A stretch of 64,000 nucleotides of DNA from Gammaproteobacteria bacterium (GTDB lineage Bacteria; Pseudomonadota; Gammaproteobacteria; Pseudomonadales; Azotimanducaceae), in assembly GCA_026707735.1 (NCBI GenBank), contig JAPOWH010000017.1, positions 62,001 to 126,000 of the forward strand, given 5' to 3'. Both the position numbers and the translations under genes were made by a program. Positions 1 to 8,164 of this stretch are shown piece after piece (position 1 is the stretch's first letter; each line of letters opens with the position of its first letter). Below the pieces are notes generated by a model, which was not told the origin of the DNA, made no database searches, and saw only the letters and a list, made by a program, of their open reading frames with translations.

Positions 1-523
1 GAAGAGGGCGTCTTTCCCATGATCCCTCGAGTCCCAATTCGCCCCAGATCCGTATGTCGCGAGGATAGCCGCACCTTCGTGTCGAAGAGAAAATTGCATC
101 CACTTGGTCCACCGTCAATGACTGTATTGGATTGTCCTTATTGACGTAAACGGCTAGCGCGTCGATTGCAACACGTATCGGCAAGGGCTTGTATCCAAAA
201 CGGGCCTCGAATGCTTCAATTTCCTTGTCTTTCATGCGTCGACTCATAGGTCCAAAGTTGGCGACTCCCTCTGTCAAGGCAGTTGGCGCTGTTGCCGAGC
301 CCGCCGCTTGCACCTGTATGTTCACATTGGGATAGAAGTTCTCGAATGCCTCGGTCCATAGAGTCATTAAGTTTGCAAGCGTGTCTGACCCGACGCTAGA
401 GAGACTTCCGGATACGCCGCTAACTCGTTCGTAGTTGCTTAATTTTTGTTCATCTTCGCAATTCGCCGGCAAAGCCGCTAGCAAACTCATAGCAACAAAC
501 CCCATTGAAAGGAACCATTTCAC
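1..523 (-). CDS. pstS: PstS-type phosphate-binding protein (3' part outside window)
   Basis: Periplasmic phosphate-binding protein of the Pst ABC transporter, read on the minus strand and cut by the left edge, so only about 174 N-terminal residues are present. The start is GTG at 523-521, one base after the phoR stop, with GGGGGAG eight bases upstream. The N-terminus is a signal peptide ([19 protein letters not shown]). After it comes the ligand-binding start typical of PstS-like proteins, with GSDTLANLM and later [13 protein letters not shown] followed by GPMSRRM. The position directly behind phoB-phoR fits a phosphate-starvation operon, and the gene is presumably PhoB-activated (inference). 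Other PBP-like phosphate proteins (SphX or PstS-like type) cannot be told apart from this fragment. Confidence 0.88.
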   Translation of the reverse strand, partial: MKWFLSMGFVAMSLLAALPANCEDEQKLSNYERVSGVSGSLSSVGSDTLANLMTLWTEAFENFYPNVNIQVQAAGSATAPTALTEGVANFGPMSRRMKDKEIEAFEARFGYKPLPIRVAIDALAVYVNKDNPIQSLTVDQVDAIFSSTRRCGYPRDIRIWGELGLEGSWERRPL

Positions 524-524
524 A

Positions 525-1817
525 CTAGCACTCCCCCGTATCTACACTGGGCAGGTCGAAGTGGAAGGTACTCCCCGCTCCAGGCTTGCTTTCGACTTGC
601 AGCGATGACTGATGCCGCCGCAACACATGCTTCACGATCGCTAGTCCCAACCCTGTTCCGCCTTTTGTGCGGGAGCTTGCCGGGTCCACTCGGTAGAACC
701 GTTCGGTAATTCGCGGGATGTGCTCGGCTGCAATTCCAACTCCTTCGTCACTAACCTCAAATCTTGCACCTTGGTTCACTCTACGCCAGTTGACGTGAAT
801 TGATCCACCGTCAGGGCTGTAGCGGATGGCATTGGTGAGCAGGTTCATGATCGCGCTATGCAGTTCATCGCCAACTGCCGTTACATGCAAGTCAGGTTCC
901 AAATGAAGAACCAACTCGTGATTTTCACCCTTCAAGGTTTCGGCCTCTTGGGCGATTCCAAGTATTAGGTTGGCACCATCAATGCGTGCCAGTGCTTCCA
1001 GCTCAGGCTCGGGCGACGACTCCAATCGAGTCAGCATTAGTAGATCGTCAACCAACGATTTCATTCGTTGGGCTGGCGAATTGAGTCGAACAATAATGTC
1101 TCGCAATGTCGCCTGATCGAGGTCACCCTCGTATATGGACTCAATGTAGCCAATTAGCACAGTCAAGGGAGAACGAAGTTCGTGGGAGACGTTCGCGATG
1201 AAGTCTTGGCGCATCGAGAGAAGCCGGTTCAGCTCGCTCACATCTCTTGCTATAAGAATGTTCTGATTTGGACTAACCCGAATTAGCCGTAACTCAAGCC
1301 GAACATGCTCTTCGGTCGGTGCAGGGATCTCAACAACGTTGACCTGATTGTCGTTCTCGTCAAGCAATTGTTGAATCTCAGGGTTACGTATCAGTGCGAA
1401 GATAGGACGTCCCACGTCGGTGTGGGTAAGGCCGAGCAACGGGCTGGCGGCATGATTCACGGCTTCAATGATCATTTGTTGGTTGAGAACAACCCAAGCA
1501 TCGGGGATCGAGTCAGAGGAGTTTCGGTACTTGCGTGCAAGATCCACTAACCTACGATTGCGAAATCGCGAGCGGGTCAGTTTGTCATGAATCTCCCGAG
1601 CCGGTTCGTACCACTTTCCCAGGGCTTCGCCCGGAGCACGTATTGGCTTTTCAGCCCATACTCGGAACCGTCTCGATTCGTGCAGACTCCAGAGATACGA
1701 CGTAAAGACGACGGAAATCGCTACGGTTGCCATCAATCCCCAGATTTGAAATAGCCCTCCAATAACAAGAAGGCAACCTACAACAACAGCAGTTGCAACT
1801 GGGGATATAAGGTTCAC
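525..1817 (-). CDS. phoR: Phosphate regulon sensor histidine kinase PhoR
   Basis: Inner-membrane sensor kinase of the phosphate two-component system; it phosphorylates PhoB when phosphate is scarce. The 430-residue protein starts at a GTG that overlaps the phoB stop (GTGA). Two hydrophobic segments lie in residues 1-45, followed by a PAS-like region around residues 105-155 (DAWVVLNQQ) and the dimerisation H-box [13 protein letters not shown] near residue 210. The ATP-binding part has an N-box ([10 protein letters not shown]), a G1 box (DEGVGI) and a G2 box (TGLGLAIV), so all catalytic motifs are intact. The length matches the usual 430-450 residues. Translational coupling with phoB and the pstS gene behind it make the assignment firm. 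Confidence 0.95.
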   Translation of the reverse strand: MNLISPVATAVVVGCLLVIGGLFQIWGLMATVAISVVFTSYLWSLHESRRFRVWAEKPIRAPGEALGKWYEPAREIHDKLTRSRFRNRRLVDLARKYRNSSDSIPDAWVVLNQQMIIEAVNHAASPLLGLTHTDVGRPIFALIRNPEIQQLLDENDNQVNVVEIPAPTEEHVRLELRLIRVSPNQNILIARDVSELNRLLSMRQDFIANVSHELRSPLTVLIGYIESIYEGDLDQATLRDIIVRLNSPAQRMKSLVDDLLMLTRLESSPEPELEALARIDGANLILGIAQEAETLKGENHELVLHLEPDLHVTAVGDELHSAIMNLLTNAIRYSPDGGSIHVNWRRVNQGARFEVSDEGVGIAAEHIPRITERFYRVDPASSRTKGGTGLGLAIVKHVLRRHQSSLQVESKPGAGSTFHFDLPSVDTGEC

Positions 1818-2512
1818 GTGTCCATACTTTCACTGTCAATTCGATAGCCAACACCTCGGATTGTCTTTATCAAGTTGTGTCGATTGAATGGCTTTAGTGC
1901 GTGGCGCAAGCGCAGCACGTGGACATCTACAGTTCGCTCGTCGACGTACACGCTTCTACCCCACACTTGATCCAGAAGCTGGCTTCGTTGAAAGGCGCGA
2001 TTGGGATAGCGCATCATGATTTCGAGCAGCCGATATTCCGTGGGCCTGAGATGCACCTTGTTGCCCTCAATTGAAACCGAGTGTGCAACGGTGTCCAAGT
2101 CAATGCCACCAATGTTCAGATTGCCGCTGCTGGGGTGGCCTGCTCGCCGTAGCAGTGCGCGTATTCGGGCAACTAGTTCACGCGGAGAAAACGGCTTCGT
2201 AATGTAGTCATCCACACCATGGCCAAAGCCCTTTAGTTTGTCGGTTTCCTCGCTCCGAGCCGTAAGGATGATTATTGGGAGATCTTGAGTCACGGAGTCT
2301 TCTCGAATCCGCTTGGACAACTCAATGCCGCTCATGCCGGGCAGCATCCAGTCAATCACTGCAAGAGAGGGCAACGGTCCCTCGAGAACTCGCATTGCTT
2401 CCTCGGCGTCAGCTACGGGATTCACACGGAATTGAGCACGGTGCAATGTGAACCTTAGCAGTTCTCGAATATCGGGTTCATCTTCTACGACAAGAATGGA
2501 ATAGGCAGCCAT
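1814..2512 (-). CDS. phoB: Phosphate regulon response regulator PhoB
   Basis: OmpR/PhoB-family DNA-binding response regulator of 232 residues that activates phosphate-scavenging genes. The receiver domain (about 1-120) has the acidic pair EDE near residue 10, the phospho-acceptor Asp in VIDWMLPGMSG and the conserved Lys in TKPFSPREL. The C-terminal winged helix (about 130-228) has RPTEYRLLEIM and the recognition-helix region DERTVDVHVLRLR. The start is the ATG at 2512, the first gene of a leftward phoB-phoR-pstS operon. The divergent intergenic region (2513-2577) is AT-rich; I looked for a Pho box there and did not find a convincing one. Confidence 0.95.
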   Translation of the reverse strand: MAAYSILVVEDEPDIRELLRFTLHRAQFRVNPVADAEEAMRVLEGPLPSLAVIDWMLPGMSGIELSKRIREDSVTQDLPIIILTARSEETDKLKGFGHGVDDYITKPFSPRELVARIRALLRRAGHPSSGNLNIGGIDLDTVAHSVSIEGNKVHLRPTEYRLLEIMMRYPNRAFQRSQLLDQVWGRSVYVDERTVDVHVLRLRHALKPFNRHNLIKTIRGVGYRIDSESMDT

Positions 2513-2577
2513 GACGCGGATGGTTTAGAGAGTTAGCACATTAATAACAAAAACTATTACCGTTTTGTTAAAGGAGG

Positions 2578-3330
2578 GTGCGATGCCTAAAACAATTGTG
2601 CAACATTGCTCTTCTACAATGCAATTCTGTCATTGTGAGCTGGGGAGCTATAGAGTTGGGAAGCAAGAGACAACTTCGAGCCATGGACGGGCATACCGTT
2701 AACGCCTACGAGGCCTTGCCGCAAGAAGAACCAAGAGGTTCCGTGGTGATCATTCAGGAAATATTTGGCGTCAACCAACACATTCGCGAAGTGGTAGACG
2801 GGTTTGCGAATGACGGCTACGCGACTCTGGCTCCACAAATTTTCGATCGGGTGCGTCGGGACGTCGAACTAGGATATGACTCCGACGATATGGCAGAAGG
2901 GCTGAAATTAGCCTTTACGCAGGTTGACCGCGACCTCGTTCTCGTAGACTTGCAGGCCGCCATCGAGGAAATTGGCAAACACGGCAATGTCGGGATTGTG
3001 GGCTACTGCTATGGAGGATTGCTGAGCTGGCTGTCGGCCTGCCATCTAAGGGGGTTGTCGGCAGCTGTGGTGTATTACGGCGGTGGCATTTCCAACGAGT
3101 TGAGTCAGCCGCCGAGTTGCCCCATGATGATGCACTTTGGCGAAAGGGACTCGATGATTCCAATGTCAGACGTCGACACCATCAAAGAACATGTTCCGGA
3201 TGCCGAAGTCTACACGTATCCAGCAGACCATGGTTTCAACTGCAATCATCGTGACTCGTACGATGCCGAGTCGGCATCGCTTGCCAAACAAAGAACACTT
3301 GCGTTCCTTGAGAACAACGTCGCCGCTTAG
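2578..3330 (+). CDS. Dienelactone hydrolase family protein
   Basis: Alpha/beta hydrolase of the dienelactone hydrolase family, cytoplasmic; the family opens dienelactones in aromatic catabolism but also includes general esterases. The catalytic triad is visible: the nucleophile Cys144 in GYCYGG, Asp191 in GERDSM and His218 in PADHGF (numbering from 2578). The family normally begins a few residues before DGHxxxAYEA, which is here at about residue 36. The first 30 residues are Cys-rich and atypical, so the real start is probably internal. Candidates are GTG 2635, TTG 2656 (GGGGAG eight bases upstream) or ATG 2683. The strongest ribosome-binding site, AAGGAGG at 2571-2577, serves an out-of-frame ATG at 2583. 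I give the outer open frame because the start is unresolved. Confidence 0.85.
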   Translation: MRCLKQLCNIALLQCNSVIVSWGAIELGSKRQLRAMDGHTVNAYEALPQEEPRGSVVIIQEIFGVNQHIREVVDGFANDGYATLAPQIFDRVRRDVELGYDSDDMAEGLKLAFTQVDRDLVLVDLQAAIEEIGKHGNVGIVGYCYGGLLSWLSACHLRGLSAAVVYYGGGISNELSQPPSCPMMMHFGERDSMIPMSDVDTIKEHVPDAEVYTYPADHGFNCNHRDSYDAESASLAKQRTLAFLENNVAA

Positions 3331-3637
3331 ACGAAGATATTTGTCTGAAACTGAGAGATTTTTTGATGCAAGTGTTGAATTGATTGTCGTATGTGTCAAA
3401 ATAGTAGTGTCAATTCGCATTGGCATTAGAAAACACTGGTTTCGATTTCCAATTCGGGATGAGATTTAATGCTTAAGCGAATTGACAAGAGAGAACAGCT
3501 AGACTACAAGAGGCTTGCGTTGCGTTAGCCGATGCGAGCTGCGATGGCAAGGAGGTCGCGGCGTCGTTTCCTAGTGAACGCAGCATTAAGTGGTCTATTG
3601 TTTTAGAGGGACATTAAGTGAGGGCGTAGGAGTCGAC
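3331..3637. other. Intergenic region before the Ton island
   Basis: About 300 bases without a recognisable gene. The end is the leader of the gene starting at 3638, with a good ribosome-binding site (TAGGAG) just before its ATG. Short open frames here have no family features. No clear terminator or RNA was seen. Confidence 0.5.
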
Positions 3638-4441
3638 ATGACCCAATACTCAAACCAATACTCGAGCCACAAACTTCCCCAGCTACTTGCCGTGCTATCG
3701 ATCATGGCGGGAGGGGTCGTCGCGGCACAAACACCGATCGAGGACCTTTTTATAGTTGCGCAAGCTCTCAACGAGGACGCTGCGGAGTCTCAAGCACAAC
3801 TTGACGAACTTGATGATGAGCGCGCCAAACTCTACGGCGACTACCAAATCAAGTTGAAAGAAATTGACGGACAGAAAGTCTACAACCGACAAGTCCAGCT
3901 AGTCGTCAATAGGCAGGAGGACAAGATTGCCAGGCTAAAGAAGTCAATCGAGGAAGTTACTAGTATCCAACGGAACATCACTCCGTTGATATGGAGGATG
4001 ATTGAGGCATTGGATCAATTTGTTACAAATGATCTCCCGTTCGCCGTGGAAGAAAGAATTGATCGGGTCGATAGGTTGCGCACGCTCATGGATAGTCCCG
4101 ACGTGGCGATCTCGGAGAAGTTCAGTCAAGTACTGCGCGCGTATCAGATTGAAAGCGAGTACGGCAGAACGATCCAAGCAACCGAGACCACGATCACACT
4201 CGATGGCCAGGAACGCAATGTTGACCTTCTGCGAATTGGACGAATCACGCTAGCCTATCAGACGGGCGACGGCAAGGAAACGGGTTGGTGGAATCCAAAT
4301 GCCGGAGCATGGGAGCCGTTGGGCGACACCTACACGATTCCAGTTCGAAACGGATTGAAAATGGCGCGTAAACAGAGGACACAGGGATTGATACGAGTAC
4401 CGATCCTGGTTCCAGAAGCCTCGACACAGCAGGGAGGCTAG
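3638..4441 (+). CDS. DUF3450 domain-containing periplasmic protein
   Basis: First gene of a Ton-type energy-transduction operon. I place the start at ATG 3638 (AGGAG five bases upstream) rather than at an upstream in-frame start at 3590. This gives a 267-residue protein with a signal peptide ending near VVAAQ. Residues of about 35-120 are charged and heptad-like (long coiled coil), and the rest is a mixed domain with conserved Trp/Gly features (GWWNPNAGAW). DUF3450 proteins are known to precede MotA/TolQ/ExbB genes in proteobacterial ton clusters. Their biochemical role is not established; a periplasmic partner of the ExbB-like motor is inferred from context. The downstream gene begins two bases after its stop. 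Confidence 0.85.
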   Translation: MTQYSNQYSSHKLPQLLAVLSIMAGGVVAAQTPIEDLFIVAQALNEDAAESQAQLDELDDERAKLYGDYQIKLKEIDGQKVYNRQVQLVVNRQEDKIARLKKSIEEVTSIQRNITPLIWRMIEALDQFVTNDLPFAVEERIDRVDRLRTLMDSPDVAISEKFSQVLRAYQIESEYGRTIQATETTITLDGQERNVDLLRIGRITLAYQTGDGKETGWWNPNAGAWEPLGDTYTIPVRNGLKMARKQRTQGLIRVPILVPEASTQQGG

Positions 4442-4443
4442 AC

Positions 4444-5970
4444 ATGCGAACGATGATTTTGAGATTGGGAACTCTTGCCACGTTGACGGCTTTGGTTGCG
4501 CATGTTGGATGGGCGCAGGAAGACACTCCAAAAGGCGAGCAAGTCAATCCTCTGACGGATGTCGGTCTGACTGTCGTAAAGGGCGATTCGCTTGGAGATC
4601 TGCTTGAACTCATGAGGCAAAAACGCCTCGTTGAGAACGAGGAGCACGAAGCACTCCTTCGAAACTTTGCTAATCAACGCGACAACCAACAGCGACTGCT
4701 CGACGATGCCGTAGCTGAACTAGCAGAGGAGACGCAGAGAGGCGTGCAGCTTGAGGCGCAGGAGTCAGCTAACGAGACTGAGATTGCCAACCAGCAAACG
4801 ATCTACGACGAACGTCTTGGTTCATTGCGCGAGTTGTTCGGTGTACTGCAACAAATTTCTGGAGATGCCCGCGGTGTATTCAATGGATCGATAGTCAGCG
4901 CAGAATTGCCCAATCGTGGAATTTTCCTAGGGGAATTGGCCGCCAAGATGGGCACTGCGGAAGAGCTAGCTACCGTAGACGAATTGGACCAGCTGCACTA
5001 CTTGCTGCTGCAACATCTCGTGGAAACGGGGAGAGTTTCTCGGTTCCCCGGGGTTATCGACATGATGGATGGCGAGAAGGCTCAATCCGACGTCGTGCGG
5101 GTAGGTGCATTCAACATTGTCTCCCGAGACGGCTATGTCAACTACAACCTAACGCTGCAGGCGATGAACGAGCTGCCAAGGCAACCATCACCAGAGTTTA
5201 CGAATACGGCTCGAAGCCTGTTTCGTGCCGATCCTGGCGATGTGGTCGGGTTTGCAATCGATCCTACTCGTGGACAGTTGCTGTCGTTGGAGACGCAGCG
5301 TGCAACCTTTGGAGAGATGGTGGGTTCTCCACTCGCGCCGTTTGAAGGTAGCGGGTGCTGGTTGCCGTTTTGCAACGGTCAGGGAGGTATGGTTGGCTCG
5401 GTGATTATCCTCGTAGGGATTGTCGGCGTGCTACTTGCCTTTGAACGCCTGATTATGCTGTTTCTCGTCAGCCAAAGAGTGGCTGCACAAAAGAAGAATC
5501 CAGGGGAGCCTCGAGAGGACAATCCTTTGGGCCGAGTGATAGGAATTTATCACGCGAACAGGGAAGTGGACAACGAAACCTTGCAATTGAAGATGGGAGA
5601 AGCGGTGTTGCATGAGACACCATCGCTAACGCGAAATATTGCAATTGTTCAAGTGATATCGGTTGTCGCACCATTGATGGGTCTGCTAGGTACCGTGATA
5701 GGTATGATTCAAACGTTCCAAGCAATTACATTGTTCGGAACGGGCGATCCCAAGATCATGGCGGCTGGCATTTCGACTGCGCTCATGACCACGGTGCTAG
5801 GTCTATGCGTAGCGATACCTACTGTATTGCTTCATGCTTTGGTATCGCAATACAGTCGTTCGGTGCTGCATGTCTTGGATGAGCAGTCAGAAGGAATCAT
5901 TGCGCAGCATGCTGAGGAATCTGGCGCGCCGATAGGCACGCGTCAAGAGGACGCGGCGAGCGGCGATTAG
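4444..5970 (+). CDS. MotA/TolQ/ExbB proton channel family protein with long periplasmic N-terminus
   Basis: Large ExbB/TolQ-type subunit of 508 residues, about twice the normal ExbB length. It has a signal peptide (cleavage near VGWAQ), a coiled-coil periplasmic region (about residues 50-120), a globular periplasmic part (about 130-300) and then the ExbB channel domain. The channel domain carries a transmembrane segment near 320-340 and two more in the IAIVQVISVVAPLMGLLGTV and STALMTTVLGLCVAIP regions, which hold the family's signature. Homologues in marine gammaproteobacterial ton clusters have this layout. It would form the proton channel with the second ExbB and ExbD; the extra domain probably binds periplasmic partners such as the DUF3450 protein (inference). 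Confidence 0.9.
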   Translation: MRTMILRLGTLATLTALVAHVGWAQEDTPKGEQVNPLTDVGLTVVKGDSLGDLLELMRQKRLVENEEHEALLRNFANQRDNQQRLLDDAVAELAEETQRGVQLEAQESANETEIANQQTIYDERLGSLRELFGVLQQISGDARGVFNGSIVSAELPNRGIFLGELAAKMGTAEELATVDELDQLHYLLLQHLVETGRVSRFPGVIDMMDGEKAQSDVVRVGAFNIVSRDGYVNYNLTLQAMNELPRQPSPEFTNTARSLFRADPGDVVGFAIDPTRGQLLSLETQRATFGEMVGSPLAPFEGSGCWLPFCNGQGGMVGSVIILVGIVGVLLAFERLIMLFLVSQRVAAQKKNPGEPREDNPLGRVIGIYHANREVDNETLQLKMGEAVLHETPSLTRNIAIVQVISVVAPLMGLLGTVIGMIQTFQAITLFGTGDPKIMAAGISTALMTTVLGLCVAIPTVLLHALVSQYSRSVLHVLDEQSEGIIAQHAEESGAPIGTRQEDAASGD

Positions 5971-5975
5971 CAGCA

Positions 5976-6488
5976 ATGGATATATTCTTAGAAATCAGCA
6001 GGTTTTTCGAGCAAGGCGGTGATGTACTGTATCTCATTGCCTTAACGACATTCCTGATGTGGACTTTGATTCTGGAGAGGTTCTGGTACTTCCTGCGCGA
6101 GCATCGGTCGGTTGTAAAGTCTGCCATGGATCGTTGGGAATCCAGGGAAGAGAGAAGATCTTGGTCTGCGCGGGCGATTCGACGAGGGCTTGTTTCCGAA
6201 GCTTCCGCGAAGATTACGGGAAGCATGCCGATTATCTTGACGTGCATTACGCTGTGTCCGTTACTAGGGTTGTTGGGGACTGTCACAGGGATGATCCAGG
6301 TCTTTGATGCCATGGCCACGCAGGGCGGGAACGCTAGATCGATGGCGGCAGGCGTTTCGGCGGCGACAATCCCAACCATGTCGGGCATGATTGCTTCGCT
6401 ATCAGGAATTATGGGATCGACGTTTATTCGACGGAGAGTCAATCAGGAAACGGAACTGCTTGATCGACATCTAACGATGGATCACTAA
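5976..6488 (+). CDS. exbB: ExbB-like MotA/TolQ proton channel protein
   Basis: Second, compact ExbB-type protein of 170 residues in the inner membrane. It has one N-terminal transmembrane helix (DVLYLIALTTFLMWTLIL) and the paired helices around CITLCPLLGLLGTVTGMIQV and ATIPTMSGMIASL that line the proton path. Length and topology fit a standard ExbB. The gene follows the large ExbB paralogue after five bases and precedes exbD after 12 bases, so the three are almost certainly co-transcribed. Having two non-identical ExbB proteins in one operon is known from TonB2-like systems of marine bacteria. Which one partners which TonB cannot be told here. Confidence 0.93.
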   Translation: MDIFLEISRFFEQGGDVLYLIALTTFLMWTLILERFWYFLREHRSVVKSAMDRWESREERRSWSARAIRRGLVSEASAKITGSMPIILTCITLCPLLGLLGTVTGMIQVFDAMATQGGNARSMAAGVSAATIPTMSGMIASLSGIMGSTFIRRRVNQETELLDRHLTMDH

Positions 6489-6500
6489 ACGGAGTCAAGT

Positions 6501-6905
6501 ATGGCGCTTGGAAAGCAATCTGCTCGAAACGAAGACGAGAGTGATATCAACCTGACTCCGATGCTTGACGTCGTATTCATAATGTTGATATTCTTCATCG
6601 TAACGGCGACATTCATCAAGCAGGCTGGCATTGAAGTAACCCGTCCAGACGCACGGACGGCATCGCCGAAGCCACTTGTTAGTGTGCTTGTCGCGATTGG
6701 GCCAACTGGCGACATATGGATAGACAAGAAGCAAGTGGATGCCAACCACGTGCGTGCGCACATCGAGCGATTGCACGCGGAGAATCCAAAGGGCGGCATT
6801 GTCATTCAGGTGGACCGACAAGCGAAGTTTGAACAGGTTCGAGCAGTGCTTGACGCTGCTCGCGGAGCAAAAGTGTTGGATGTTGCCATTGCAACGGAAG
6901 ATTGA
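6501..6905 (+). CDS. exbD: Biopolymer transport protein ExbD
   Basis: ExbD/TolR family protein of 134 residues, with a short cytoplasmic tail, one transmembrane helix (residues of about 22-42) and a periplasmic domain. The conserved Asp of the proton path is in INLTPMLDVVFIMLIFF. It couples proton flow to TonB in the ExbB-ExbD motor. It lies between exbB and tonB with 12-base gaps on both sides. A second ExbD (55348-55749) has almost the same membrane segment. Confidence 0.95.
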   Translation: MALGKQSARNEDESDINLTPMLDVVFIMLIFFIVTATFIKQAGIEVTRPDARTASPKPLVSVLVAIGPTGDIWIDKKQVDANHVRAHIERLHAENPKGGIVIQVDRQAKFEQVRAVLDAARGAKVLDVAIATED

Positions 6906-6917
6906 GAGGTACTAACT

Positions 6918-7535
6918 ATGCAAAAGTCCATAGAACGGTATGGGGTAGCAATCGTGGTTGGATCTGTAGTGACAGTCGGATTGCTCTACTTGATGCAAGC
7001 GGTCATCAGCAGTGACAAGAATCCCCTTAACGAAGCGCCAAGCATTCGCCCGGTGGAAATTGTCAATTTGCTTGAAGACGAGCCCCCACCAATTATCAAG
7101 CGAAATATCGAGCCACCTCCGCCACCGGACCAACCTCCACCGGAACTGCCAGACATGGATTTCGACAATTCTGACGACATAGGCTGGGGATGGGACGACA
7201 GCTTTGGCACTGTAGAAGTCAATCCTGATCTTAGCTTATCTGGCTACAGCCAGGATGGCGAGTATCTGCCCATTCGCCACGTTAGGCCGAACTATCCAAA
7301 TAGAGCTCTGCAGCGAGGCATTGAAGGCTATGTAATCCTGATTTTCACGGTTACAGAAACCGGCTCCATAGAGGACCCCAAAGTCCACCAAGCTGACCCC
7401 GCTGGAATCTTTGATCGGGCCGCGTTGCAAGCAGCGCAAAAGTTCAAGTACAGACCCCGCGTTGTCGACGGTGTGGCCATCAGGGTAGAAGGTGTGAAGT
7501 ACAAGTTCACATTTGAGCTCGAGGATGCCGAATAG
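6918..7535 (+). CDS. tonB: TonB energy transducer, ordinary single-domain form
   Basis: TonB family protein of 205 residues. It has an N-terminal signal anchor (VGSVVTVGLLYLMQAVI), a short proline-rich spacer (around residues 60-75, PPPPPDQPPPELP) and one C-terminal TonB domain (about residues 115-203). The domain shows YPNRALQRGIEGYVIL, GIFDRAALQAA and YRPRVVDG, hallmarks of the TonB_C fold. It passes ExbB/ExbD energy to outer-membrane receptors. The ATG at 6918 has GAGAGG nearby and follows exbD by 12 bases. It ends the DUF3450-exbB-exbB-exbD-tonB operon, with stem-loops downstream. Confidence 0.95.
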   Translation: MQKSIERYGVAIVVGSVVTVGLLYLMQAVISSDKNPLNEAPSIRPVEIVNLLEDEPPPIIKRNIEPPPPPDQPPPELPDMDFDNSDDIGWGWDDSFGTVEVNPDLSLSGYSQDGEYLPIRHVRPNYPNRALQRGIEGYVILIFTVTETGSIEDPKVHQADPAGIFDRAALQAAQKFKYRPRVVDGVAIRVEGVKYKFTFELEDAE

Positions 7536-7617
7536 CCGTTGAAGTAGCGCGCGGGTCTACTTTGTCTGCATTTGGAGACTCTCGAGTAAGGTCTGCGAAG
7601 TAAGGCGAACCCACTGC

Positions 7618-7644
7618 ACTCTTGCAACTGTTTGAGGCAAGAGT
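7618..7644 (+). terminator. Stem-loop downstream of tonB, weak terminator candidate
   Basis: Perfect 8-bp inverted repeat ACTCTTGC/GCAAGAGT with an 11-base loop, about 80 bases after the tonB stop. It is followed only by TTGAAT, so it is at best an attenuating hairpin. Confidence 0.35.
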
Positions 7645-7711
7645 TTGAATCGCGGTAGCGGTAGTGATTGTCTGCAGAGAACAGCAACTAGACGCTATTG
7701 CCGAGGTTGAC

Positions 7712-7751
7712 GAGCCAAGAGATTCTTAAGGGTCTCTTGGCTCTTTCCTTT
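7712..7751 (+). terminator. Rho-independent terminator of the exbB-exbD-tonB operon
   Basis: Perfect 11-bp stem GAGCCAAGAGA/TCTCTTGGCTC with a 10-base loop, followed by TTTCCTTT. This is a standard intrinsic terminator about 175 bases after the first tonB and separates it from the multi-domain TonB gene at 8165. Confidence 0.8.
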
Positions 7752-8164
7752 GCGGCTGCAGAAACACGCATTTCTCGCTCTGGACTTCGAGGAAGATCTC
7801 TCCTTTGTCGAATAAGGGTTGTTCGGGTTCATCTTGATAGAACCGTGACCTTCTAACGGTCTCACGTGCGTAGACAACGCGCGAGGTGCCGGCAGTACGG
7901 ACTTGTGCACCAATTGTCTTGTGCACTTCGCCACATGCCTTCGAGCTGACAAACAGACTAGAAGTTAACTCTAACCCGCGCCGGAATAGTCGCCGACTGC
8001 AGAGACATGTTTCAGTCCGTCCAAGCTATCCCAATTGGCACACTATTGAATTGTCAGTCGTGTGCGAAACGAGTGCAATTGTCTTCAGCAATTGTGCTAG
8101 CATTTTTGTTGGATCGAGAGAATTGCACGTCGTCCTGGCGACAAGCAATATAGAGGCATTCATA

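Larger units (their letters stand above)
7536..8164. other. Intergenic region between the first TonB and the multi-TonB gene
   Basis: About 630 bases with two stem-loops (listed separately) and no recognisable gene. An open frame continues upstream of ATG 8165 in phase with the multi-TonB gene, but its sequence (7886-8164) has no family features. It probably holds the promoter of the gene at 8165; I could not fix its position. Confidence 0.5.

Noticed and set aside
2513-2577. Possible Pho box between phoB and the dienelactone hydrolase
   Set aside because: No pair of CTGTCAT-like half sites with 11-base period was found.
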